Source: Flavobacteriales bacterium 34_180_T64
GTDB lineage: Bacteria > Bacteroidota > Bacteroidia > Flavobacteriales > Flavobacteriaceae
NCBI GenBank assembly: GCA_002162765.1
Contig: MAAR01000004.1
Location: forward strand, 248,001-312,000
Reading direction: 5' to 3'
DNA: 64,000 bases
Shown here: in pieces, positions 16,924 to 23,672 of the stretch
Layout of the letters: each line of letters begins with the position of its first letter
How positions within the stretch are numbered: position 1 is the first letter of the stretch
Made by a program: the position numbers and the translations under genes
Notes under the pieces: generated by a model
Databases searched by the model: none
What the model was told of the DNA's origin: nothing
What the model saw: only the letters and a program-made list of their open reading frames with translations

Positions 16924-18049
16924 AAAAAATATTGGCTCCGCAATTGAAGAGCAACTAAAAGGATTTCATTCATCTCCAGATGATGTCGTTTGGAATGCTA
17001 TTGAAGCCAAACTTAAAAAAGATAAAAAAGATAGAAAAATTATTTTCTTTTGGTTATTTGGTGGCACGGCAGCTTTATCATTACTACTAATAATGCTAAG
17101 TTTAAACAGTACAAATTTAATTGAAATAAAATCTACCTCTAATCCGGGAGAATCTAAATCAAATCTATCACATCATAAATTCGATTCAATTCCAGCTAAC
17201 GAAATTGGCAAAAGGCTTATCAATGAAACTGATGATGCTTTAAAAAATCAAGTCCATTTAAGTCAGATTAATTCTCAAAACCAACAAATTCAAAACAAAA
17301 AATCGAATGTATTATTTTCTCAAAATTCAAATAAAAAAGAAGAAAATATCGAGATTATACCAAATCGAAATAATAAGGACATTAAGAATACTACTTTAAA
17401 GACGGATAGTATATCAGAAAATAAAGATTCATTAAAAATTGTTTCAAAAAAAATTGATAAAAAAAGAAAACTTCCAATTAATAAAAAAGATAGCAGCAGT
17501 AGTAAACCAGAAAGAAAATGGAGCATCTATCCAAATGTATCTGCACATTATTATGGTGCCTTTGCTAAGTCTACAAATGATCAATTAACTCTAAATTATG
17601 GTCTCTATTTAAATTATTTGGCTACAAAAGATCTTACAATCAGGATTGGAGTACATAAACTTAATTTACAACAAACATCCACTGGAGGTAATTCTCTTAC
17701 TTTACAACAAAAAGCGAGTTATATAGAACTCCCGTTCGAATTAAAATATAGCCCTTTTAAAACAAAAGTTAAAACTAGTTTTATTGGAGGCTTTAGTTAT
17801 CTGCTGCTTGAGGATGCAAGACTAACTTCAACTACATCGAATAGTAGCTTACAAGTTTCAAATAATACTGTTTTTAATAAATCAACTTTATCGGTAAATC
17901 TTGGAATGGGATTTCAGGCTAAAATTTTCAAAAAATTACACATTAACATAGAACCTATGTTTAAGTATCATATAAAGCCTTATTCAGAATCAGTAGAATA
18001 TTCACCTTTTACACTCTCAGTATCAAGTGGTATTGAATATAAATTCTAA
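16913..18049 (+). CDS. Membrane-anchored protein with C-terminal barrel-like domain, candidate anti-sigma partner
   Basis: A 378-residue protein. Residues 1-43 are a cytoplasmic segment (LKGFHSSPDDVVWNAIEAKL) like the short N-termini of Bacteroidota proteins encoded beside ECF sigma factors. One membrane helix follows (about 44-64, FFWLFGGTAALSLLLIMLSL), then a Lys/Asn/Ser-rich spacer (about 65-200). From about 203 to 378 there is a beta-strand-rich domain ending YKF that resembles an eight-strand outer-membrane barrel of the PorT kind. The ATG overlaps the sigma gene. An anti-sigma role is inferred from context; no zinc-binding anti-sigma motif is visible. Confidence 0.7.
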   Translation: MGTKKNIGSAIEEQLKGFHSSPDDVVWNAIEAKLKKDKKDRKIIFFWLFGGTAALSLLLIMLSLNSTNLIEIKSTSNPGESKSNLSHHKFDSIPANEIGKRLINETDDALKNQVHLSQINSQNQQIQNKKSNVLFSQNSNKKEENIEIIPNRNNKDIKNTTLKTDSISENKDSLKIVSKKIDKKRKLPINKKDSSSSKPERKWSIYPNVSAHYYGAFAKSTNDQLTLNYGLYLNYLATKDLTIRIGVHKLNLQQTSTGGNSLTLQQKASYIELPFELKYSPFKTKVKTSFIGGFSYLLLEDARLTSTTSNSSLQVSNNTVFNKSTLSVNLGMGFQAKIFKKLHINIEPMFKYHIKPYSESVEYSPFTLSVSSGIEYKF

Positions 18050-18057
18050 AATATTAA

Positions 18058-18090
18058 TTTTGAATTCAACTAAACTTATCAATAAATTTG
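18058..18090 (+). promoter_or_regulatory. Promoter of the 124-residue protein gene (-33 TTTTG, -7 TAAATTTG)
   Basis: TTTTG at 18058-18062 and TAAATTTG at 18083-18090 are 20 bases apart, a good match to the Bacteroidota housekeeping promoter. The gene start is 33 bases downstream. Confidence 0.6.
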
Positions 18091-18123
18091 CCGGTTTCCT
18101 ATCTATTCACTACCTTATGAGCT

Positions 18124-18498
18124 ATGATAAATTCAGACATAGAAAAATACACTGACTTCTTAAACACGTCAATTTCCTATTTAGAACAAACAGGCTTTGA
18201 AAACATCAAAGCAAACATAGATGGTTATGACACTCCAAAATCTTATTCCAAAGTAGGAAGTGATTTTACAATCACACCAGATATTGTTGCAGAAAAAGGA
18301 GGCAGAACCCATATATTTGAAATCGGGCTTAAATCTTCAGAACCAAAATTGTTAAAAACAAAGTGGTTATTTTTAAATACATTAAGCAATATGAAGTCTC
18401 ATAGTTTTAAATTTATTACTACACGTGGCCATTATAAATTCACGAATGAAATGCTAGACGACATTAACTTGAATAACAGCAAGTTGATTAAACTTTAA
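18124..18498 (+). CDS. Conserved-looking small protein of unknown function
   Basis: A 124-residue soluble protein with no signal peptide or membrane segment. I do not recognise the family. The central stretch ITPDIVAEKGG...HIFEIGLKS has a PD, a following strand and an acidic/Lys strand end. This is the spacing seen in PD-(D/E)XK nuclease folds, though the classical E-x-K is not exact (EIGLK). The gene has a good promoter of its own and ends 95 bases before rpoD on the same strand. Confidence 0.6.
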   Translation: MINSDIEKYTDFLNTSISYLEQTGFENIKANIDGYDTPKSYSKVGSDFTITPDIVAEKGGRTHIFEIGLKSSEPKLLKTKWLFLNTLSNMKSHSFKFITTRGHYKFTNEMLDDINLNNSKLIKL

Positions 18499-18580
18499 AT
18501 TTATTTTTCAATTTGTGTAACATTTTATGCACTTTTTACGTATAACTACATAGTAACATAAAAATACACTCTAAAAAAAT

Positions 18581-18585
18581 AGGAG
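18581..18585 (+). promoter_or_regulatory. Shine-Dalgarno-like AGGAG before rpoD
   Basis: AGGAG lies 8 bases before the rpoD ATG. It is noted because most genes in this window have no such site, as is usual in Bacteroidota. Confidence 0.55.
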
Positions 18586-18593
18586 CAAACTAG

Positions 18594-19457
18594 ATGAGAC
18601 AACTTAAAATTACAAAGCAGGTTACCAATAGAGAAACCGCTTCGCTAGATAAATATCTTCAGGAAATTGGAAAAGTTGACTTAATTACTGCCGACGAAGA
18701 AGTAGAATTAGCACAACGCATAAAAGCGGGTGATCAATTGGCTTTAGAAAAATTGACTAAAGCAAATCTACGTTTCGTTGTATCAGTAGCTAAGCAATAT
18801 CAAAACCAAGGACTTACATTACCAGATTTAATTAATGAAGGTAATTTAGGGCTTATTAAAGCTGCTCAACGTTTTGATGAAACAAGAGGGTTTAAATTTA
18901 TCTCTTACGCTGTATGGTGGATTAGACAATCTATTTTACAGGCTTTAGCTGAGCAATCACGTATTGTGCGTTTGCCTCTTAATAAAATTGGATCAATAAA
19001 TAAAATAAATAAAACGTTTGCGTTTTTAGAGCAAAGTCATGAACGTCCTCCAAGTGCAGAAGAAATTGCCAAGGAGTTAGACATGACCATTAATGATGTA
19101 AAAGAGTCTATGAAAAACTCTGGTCGTCATGTATCAATGGATGCACCTCTAGTTGAAGGTGAAGATTCAAATCTTTATGATGTATTACGAAGTGGAGAAT
19201 CACCAAATCCAGACAGAGATTTGTTACATGAATCTTTAAGAACTGAAATCGAACGTGCATTAGAAACATTGACACCTCGTGAAGCAGATGTTATTCGTTT
19301 GTACTTCGGATTAGGAGACCAACACCCAATGACTCTTGAAGAAATTGGAGAAACCTTTGATTTAACACGTGAGCGTGTGCGTCAAATTAAAGAAAAAGCA
19401 ATCCGTAGGTTAAAACATACCTCACGAAGTAAAATATTAAAAACATATTTAGGTTAG
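18594..19457 (+). CDS. rpoD: Primary RNA polymerase sigma factor RpoD/SigA
   Basis: A 287-residue group 1 sigma factor of the short Bacteroidota form: region 1.1 and the non-conserved region are missing and it starts at region 1.2 ([20 protein letters not shown]). Region 2 carries [35 protein letters not shown] and [16 protein letters not shown]. Region 4.2 is [20 protein letters not shown]. This protein reads the TAnnTTTG promoters seen throughout the window. It is preceded by an AGGAG site and followed by two terminators. Confidence 0.97.
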   Translation: MRQLKITKQVTNRETASLDKYLQEIGKVDLITADEEVELAQRIKAGDQLALEKLTKANLRFVVSVAKQYQNQGLTLPDLINEGNLGLIKAAQRFDETRGFKFISYAVWWIRQSILQALAEQSRIVRLPLNKIGSINKINKTFAFLEQSHERPPSAEEIAKELDMTINDVKESMKNSGRHVSMDAPLVEGEDSNLYDVLRSGESPNPDRDLLHESLRTEIERALETLTPREADVIRLYFGLGDQHPMTLEEIGETFDLTRERVRQIKEKAIRRLKHTSRSKILKTYLG

Positions 19458-19487
19458 TAAGATATTTACGACTAAATAACAGTAACA

Positions 19488-19516
19488 AACAGTTATACAT
19501 AACTGTTCGTTTTTTG
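19488..19516 (+). terminator. Intrinsic terminator 1 after rpoD
   Basis: Stem AACAGTTAT / ATAACTGTT with loop ACA or ACAT, then CGTTTTTT. Confidence 0.7.
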
Positions 19517-19527
19517 ATTGATGAAAG

Positions 19528-19561
19528 AACCCTCGGCTGATTACCGAGGGTTTGTTTTTTT
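19528..19561 (+). terminator. Intrinsic terminator 2 after rpoD
   Basis: Stem AACCCTCGG / CCGAGGGTT with loop CTGATTA, then GTTTTTTT. It is stronger than the first hairpin just upstream. Confidence 0.88.
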
Positions 19562-19564
19562 GTC

Positions 19565-19572
19565 TATTTTTG
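19565..19572 (+). promoter_or_regulatory. -7 promoter element of rpe
   Basis: TATTTTTG matches TAnnTTTG, 24 bases before the rpe ATG. The terminator stem occupies the -33 region and no TTG is at the right distance. Confidence 0.45.
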
Positions 19573-19596
19573 CACAAACTTATAGAATTATAACAT

Positions 19597-20259
19597 ATGT
19601 CTTCAAAACTAATTGCTCCATCAATATTAGCTGCCGATTTTGCTAATCTTCAACGTGATATTGAAATGGTGAATAAAAGTGAGGCTGATTGGTTTCACAT
19701 CGATATCATGGATGGTGTTTTTGTCCCAAATATCTCATTTGGCATGCCTGTTTTACAAGCAATATCAAAACATGCAAATAAAACTATTGATGTGCATTTA
19801 ATGATCGTTGACCCTGACAGATACATCAAAACTTTCGCCAATTTAGGAAGTAATATTCTTACGGTTCATTATGAAGCTTGCACGCATCTACATAGGACTT
19901 TACAAGCTATTAAAGCTGAAGGCATGCAAGCAGGTGTAGCACTTAATCCGCATACTAATATTAATGTTTTGGAAGATACAATTAATGACATTGATTTAGT
20001 TTGTATCATGAGTGTAAATCCTGGTTTTGGAGGACAGAGTTTCATTGAAAACACTTACAGTAAAGTAAAACAACTAAAAGAACTGATAACACGTAAAGGC
20101 GCTTCGACTAAAATAGAAATTGATGGAGGCGTTACTAATAAAAATGCGAAACAACTTGTAGAGGCAGGTGCTGATATTCTTGTCGCAGGAAGTTTTGTTT
20201 TCAAGAGTAATAAGCCTCTTGAGACTATAACAGATTTAAGAACACTCGCTAATTCATAA
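19597..20259 (+). CDS. rpe: Ribulose-phosphate 3-epimerase
   Basis: A 220-residue TIM-barrel enzyme that interconverts ribulose-5-phosphate and xylulose-5-phosphate in the pentose phosphate pathway. Signatures in order are APSILAADFANL (residues 7-18), HIDIMDGVFVPNISFG (about 34-49, metal-binding His and catalytic Asp), VHLMIVDP, MSVNPGFGGQSF (about 138-149) and EIDGGVTNKN (about 173-182, second Asp). Length is normal. It is monocistronic: own -7 element before, terminator directly after. Confidence 0.97.
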   Translation: MSSKLIAPSILAADFANLQRDIEMVNKSEADWFHIDIMDGVFVPNISFGMPVLQAISKHANKTIDVHLMIVDPDRYIKTFANLGSNILTVHYEACTHLHRTLQAIKAEGMQAGVALNPHTNINVLEDTINDIDLVCIMSVNPGFGGQSFIENTYSKVKQLKELITRKGASTKIEIDGGVTNKNAKQLVEAGADILVAGSFVFKSNKPLETITDLRTLANS

Positions 20260-20287
20260 AAAAAGCTCCTAAAGTGGAGCTTTTTTT
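20258..20287 (+). terminator. Intrinsic terminator of rpe, shared with the CBS gene
   Basis: Stem AAAGCTCC / GGAGCTTT with loop TAAAGT, flanked by A and T runs, between convergent genes. Confidence 0.88.
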
Positions 20288-20290
20288 AGT

Positions 20291-20710
20291 TTAAAATTGT
20301 TCTATTAAATAATTTATCAAATCGGTTGTAGTAACAATACCAACTAATTTATCGTCATCAACAACTGGAATAGCATGAAACTCTTTTTTAGAAAGTATTT
20401 CTGCTACTTCTTTAATTGTTGTTATAGACGATACACTAATTAAGTTTTTAGCCATAACCTGCTCAATAGAGAACATATTATAGACTATACTGTCTACAGA
20501 TTCTTCATCCTCATCAATAGCGTCTGCAAAGCTTATTCGCAATAAATCAGTATAACTTAACATTCCTATTATAGCGTCTCCATTAACTACAGGAATATGT
20601 CTTATATGATTTGATTTAAATAATCTTTCAGCCATTTCTAGACTGTCTTTATTACTTAAAGTAATAACTTCACTAGTCATAATCGTTGAAATTGGCGTTC
20701 TTTTTTTCAT
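20291..20710 (-). CDS. CBS domain pair protein
   Basis: A 139-residue protein made of two CBS domains (about 5-62 and 75-139) and little else. The first has PISTIMTSEVITLSNKDSL and HIRHIPVVNGDAIIGMLSYT; the second has VMAKNLISVSSITTIKEVAE and FHAIPVVDDDKLVGIVTTTD. Such free-standing pairs bind adenine nucleotides (AMP, ATP or SAM) and regulate a partner protein. The partner is unknown. The ATG at 20708-20710 gives MKKRTPISTIM; an upstream start at 20731 would add seven residues. It converges on rpe. Confidence 0.9.
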   Translation of the reverse strand: MKKRTPISTIMTSEVITLSNKDSLEMAERLFKSNHIRHIPVVNGDAIIGMLSYTDLLRISFADAIDEDEESVDSIVYNMFSIEQVMAKNLISVSSITTIKEVAEILSKKEFHAIPVVDDDKLVGIVTTTDLINYLIEQF

Positions 20711-20813
20711 TGTATTTCGATTTAAATTCACAATTAAAGTTAAGTATCCAAATTCTAATAAAGCATGATAATTGTCATACCCAATACTACTAAAGATATT
20801 AAATTAATTGCTT

Positions 20814-21749
20814 TTAAAATGGTAATTGATTTAAATTCACATTTCCACCCGAAATAAGAACAGCTACTTTTTTGTTTTTAAAAGCTGTTTTCTCTTTTAA
20901 CAAAGCTGCAAATGCAACAGCACTAGAAGGTTCTATTACAATTTTCAACCGTTCATAAATTAGTTTCATTGCCGAAACAATTTCAAACTCTTCAACTCGA
21001 ATAATTCGATTTACATGATTTTGAATAATTGGAAAATTAATATCGCCTAAATGGGTCTTCAATCCATCTGCGATTGTATTAGTGGTTTTGTTATATTCTA
21101 TTTTTCCATTTTGTAAAGAACGATAGGCATCATCCACTTCAAAGGGTTCTCCTCCTATCACTTCACAATTATTCCCATAATAATGAGCTGCCAATGCAGT
21201 TCCAGCTATTAAACCACCTCCGCCTATCGGTACAAATACAACATCTAACTCCGGATGATCCTCCAATAATTCTATACAAGCAGTTCCATTACCAAGGATG
21301 ACATTCATATCATTTGAAGGATGTATAAATGTAGCGTCTGTTTCATGAATTATTTGATTTGAAGCTTGCACTCTTGCTTTTATAGTCGGCTCACAGAAAG
21401 AAATGATTCCTCCATAGCCTTTAACGGCATCTACTTTAACTTCAGGTGCAGAATTTGGCATTACGATATATGCTTTTATCTCTAAACTACTTGCTGCCAA
21501 GGACAGTGCTTGAGCAAAATTACCTGATGAATGCGTAACGACACCTCTTGCTTTTTGAGTCTCACTTAATTGCATAATTGCATTGGTTGCGCCACGCATT
21601 TTAAACGCTCCCATTTTCTGAAAATTCTCACATTTAAACACAACATCGATGCCAATCATTTCATTAATTAATCGAGATGAAATGACAGCCGTCTTATGAA
21701 TATAAGGCTGGATACGTGAATGACATTCCGCTAATGAGGTTTTTATCAT
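20814..21749 (-). CDS. PLP-dependent threonine/serine dehydratase or serine racemase
   Basis: A 311-residue fold-type II PLP enzyme. The Schiff-base Lys is in ENFQKMGAFKMRGA (Lys about 50), the glycine-rich phosphate loop is GGGGLI (about 177-182), and SSGNFAQALSLAA is the Asn-loop of the serine/threonine dehydratase family. It lacks the C-terminal ACT-like regulatory domain of biosynthetic threonine deaminase, so a catabolic dehydratase or serine racemase is more likely than IlvA. Sequence alone does not separate these. It stands 36 bases downstream of the M90 peptidase gene on the same strand. Confidence 0.88.
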   Translation of the reverse strand: MIKTSLAECHSRIQPYIHKTAVISSRLINEMIGIDVVFKCENFQKMGAFKMRGATNAIMQLSETQKARGVVTHSSGNFAQALSLAASSLEIKAYIVMPNSAPEVKVDAVKGYGGIISFCEPTIKARVQASNQIIHETDATFIHPSNDMNVILGNGTACIELLEDHPELDVVFVPIGGGGLIAGTALAAHYYGNNCEVIGGEPFEVDDAYRSLQNGKIEYNKTTNTIADGLKTHLGDINFPIIQNHVNRIIRVEEFEIVSAMKLIYERLKIVIEPSSAVAFAALLKEKTAFKNKKVAVLISGGNVNLNQLPF

Positions 21750-21785
21750 ATGGATTCTAATATTTCAAGTTAATTTCAATTACGG

Positions 21786-22637
21786 TTAATAGCCAGCAAA
21801 ATTAAAATTAAGCATTTGCTTGGTTTTGTGATAAACACGTGGGAATTGAGATCGAAATTCGTCTGGAGTTTCTATAAAAGTTTCAATAATTACAGCAACA
21901 AATTCAAATTGATTCTTATAGGCATAATCTCTGAAATATTCTGAAGCAATTAAATCTTTCCGTAAGGATTCTTCATTAGAGAGCAATACAGTAAGTTCTT
22001 TAAATGAATCTGAAAACAAGGTCGAGCTCACATCACGTTCTTTTATGCTATTTAAATGAATTGCATGTGCAAATTCATGAATTCCCAAATTTAAATTATC
22101 ATCATCGATATCATAACCTTTTTCAAAATCTTCCCATGACAATACCAAGGTTTGTAATCTAGGATTGAATTCCCCCTTGTGATAAGCGTCATTTGTAGTT
22201 GAATAAAAGGCCTCAGGATAAATAAATATATTTGTAATCAAGCCAATATAAAAATCTCTAAATCCGAAAGTAAGCATGACTGCGGTTGCAGAAATCAGTA
22301 CTTTCATCTCATCCGAAACCTCCAAACCATCACGCCCAGCAAATTTCTTGTCTTTCATAAATGAAGCCACACGATGCTCAAAATATCGTTTATATCGACT
22401 ATCTAATTTATTATAAAATGAAAATTTATCGACAAGTATACTTATATGATCATTATCTAGGTGTTTCAAAAACAATGGCATGTGTACATAAAATGGTTTA
22501 CGTCGACGTATCATATAGCCGATTTCAGCCATCTTTAGCGTAAAACTGATAAGCATAAGACATAAGGCCGCAAAGAAAATTCCAATAATTAATTTTCCCC
22601 CAGTTGAGAATTGTTCTATAACAATTTCGAATATCAT
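21786..22637 (-). CDS. M90 family (MtfA-like) zinc peptidase
   Basis: A 283-residue protein with an N-terminal membrane helix (about 13-36) and the zinc-binding HEFAH at residues 187-191. MtfA of E. coli has the same HExxH fold and is a cytosolic peptidase linked to glucose PTS control; here a membrane anchor is added. The second metal ligand is probably a Glu in FEFVAVIIETFIETPDEF (about 247-264). The substrate is unknown. It heads a likely two-gene unit with the PLP enzyme. Confidence 0.86.
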   Translation of the reverse strand: MIFEIVIEQFSTGGKLIIGIFFAALCLMLISFTLKMAEIGYMIRRRKPFYVHMPLFLKHLDNDHISILVDKFSFYNKLDSRYKRYFEHRVASFMKDKKFAGRDGLEVSDEMKVLISATAVMLTFGFRDFYIGLITNIFIYPEAFYSTTNDAYHKGEFNPRLQTLVLSWEDFEKGYDIDDDNLNLGIHEFAHAIHLNSIKERDVSSTLFSDSFKELTVLLSNEESLRKDLIASEYFRDYAYKNQFEFVAVIIETFIETPDEFRSQFPRVYHKTKQMLNFNFAGY

Positions 22638-22772
22638 TATTTCATAAACGTTTAATATAAGTATAAGTTGTGAGTGTATTAATAAATGGAATGATTAAAG
22701 ATATAAAAGTAAGATAAGACACTAAAATTATTTTTACAATGATCTGCGAATTCTATATTATCTCACTACCTA

Positions 22773-22951
22773 GTTGTTCCCTAAAAGCTCTACTTTTTAT
22801 TATAGGATTAACGCGATTTCGCGTTGTTCCCTCAATGCTCCGCCTTGAAAATAAAAAACCTGAGCTCACAAATTCAATCAAGTATAATAACACAGCATTC
22901 TCTATGATTAACGCGATGCTCGCGTTATTCAATCAAAGCTCCGCTTTGAAA
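22773..22951. repeat. Degenerate intergenic hairpin repeats in a 377-bp gene-free stretch
   Basis: The gap 22638-23014 holds two aligned copies of a unit of about 48 bases, starting GATTAACGCGA at 22806 and 22908. Each has a first hairpin (AACGCGA / TCGCGTT, at 22810-22825 and 22910-22926). Each also has a second hairpin, CAAAGC / GCTTTG, perfect in the second copy (22934-22948) and worn in the first. A third, more decayed piece (GTTGTTCCCTAAAAGCTCTA) begins at 22773. The copies are not evenly spaced, so this is not an array. The function is unknown. Confidence 0.7.
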
Positions 22952-22970
22952 ATAGAAAAAGGCGCGAAAT

Positions 22971-23007
22971 AAAAAAGCAAGCTTTAAATTTTGCTTGCTT
23001 TTTTTAT
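22971..23007 (-). terminator. Terminator downstream of tRNA-Arg
   Basis: Stem AAGCAAGC / GCTTGCTT with A and T runs on the two flanks, just after the tRNA 3' end on the minus strand. Confidence 0.75.
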
Positions 23008-23014
23008 TTATTCG

Positions 23015-23088
23015 TGACCGCGAAGGGATTCGAACCCCCAACCCTCAGAGCCGAAATCTGATATTCTATCCAGTTGAACTACGCAGCC
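23015..23088 (-). tRNA. tRNA-Arg (anticodon TCG)
   Basis: Folds as a full cloverleaf: acceptor GGCTGCG / CGCGGTC, anticodon stem TCAGA / TCTGA with loop TTTCGGC (anticodon TCG, codon CGA), and T-arm GTTCGAATC. The discriminator is A and the CCA is not encoded. It lies six bases after the yqeY stop on the same strand, so it may be cut from the yqeY transcript. Confidence 0.93.
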
Positions 23089-23094
23089 ATTATT

Positions 23095-23544
23095 TTAAAT
23101 TAATTTAGTTTTCACGATTGTGGAAATTGTTTTACCATCTGCTTTACCTGCGAGTTGTTTGTTCACTATTCCCATAACTTTCCCCATATCCTTCATGCCC
23201 TGAGCTCCAACAGAATCAATTGCTTTTAATACGACAGCTTCAATCTCCATTTCACTTAATTGTTCCGGTAAAAATTTACTAATAATTTCCGCCTGAGCTA
23301 TTTCTGGTTCAGCTAAGTCATTTCTATTTTGCTCAGAAAATATTGCCGCGCTATCTTTTCTCTGTTTGACAAGTTTAGATAAGATTTTTATTTCTTGCTC
23401 CTGGCTAATCTCAGTTTTAGTACCAGTTTCAGTTTGAGCTAATAACAACTCTGACTTTACAGCTCTCAACGCAGCCAGTGCCATCTGATCTTTCTCTTTC
23501 ATTGCTGCTTTCATTGCAGTCATTATATCTACTTGTAAACTCAT
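23095..23544 (-). CDS. GatB/YqeY domain-containing protein
   Basis: A 149-residue helical protein, the standard length of YqeY. Signatures are MKAAMKEKDQMALAALRAVK (residues 11-30), LVKQRKDSAAIF (about 58-69) and the C-terminal VGAQGMKDMGKVMGIVNKQL. The fold matches the tail domain of GatB, which recognises tRNA in the amidotransferase. The free-standing protein's role is not established, though the adjacent tRNA-Arg is a curious neighbour. It is downstream of ftsZ but separated by a terminator. Confidence 0.92.
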   Translation of the reverse strand: MSLQVDIMTAMKAAMKEKDQMALAALRAVKSELLLAQTETGTKTEISQEQEIKILSKLVKQRKDSAAIFSEQNRNDLAEPEIAQAEIISKFLPEQLSEMEIEAVVLKAIDSVGAQGMKDMGKVMGIVNKQLAGKADGKTISTIVKTKLI

Positions 23545-23603
23545 TGGTTTTCATTTTAATTGAACTGCGAAGATAAAAATAAAAAATACAACTTTTAAAA
23601 AGA

Positions 23604-23636
23604 AAACCCGAAAAGCCAATATAACTTTTCGGGTTT
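23604..23636 (-). terminator. Terminator at the end of the dcw cluster (after ftsZ)
   Basis: Stem AAACCCGAAAAG / CTTTTCGGGTTT with a nine-base loop, and TTTTCTTTTT following on the minus strand, 36 bases after the ftsZ stop. Confidence 0.85.
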
Positions 23637-23672
23637 GACAGAAGTGTGAAAACACTAAACTAAAATTTGCTA

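Noticed and set aside
22806-22951. Possible CRISPR-like repeats
   Set aside because: Only two to three imperfect units with uneven spacing, internal hairpins unlike CRISPR repeats, and no cas genes.
22739-22972. A 77-codon open frame on the plus strand
   Set aside because: It runs through the hairpin repeats, has no coding character or family resemblance, and lies in the tRNA-Arg flank. It is a by-product of the repeats.
23015-23100. tRNA-Arg as an integration (att) site for an island
   Set aside because: No integrase and no repeat of the tRNA 3' end was found in the flanks. The hairpin repeats do not resemble the tRNA sequence.
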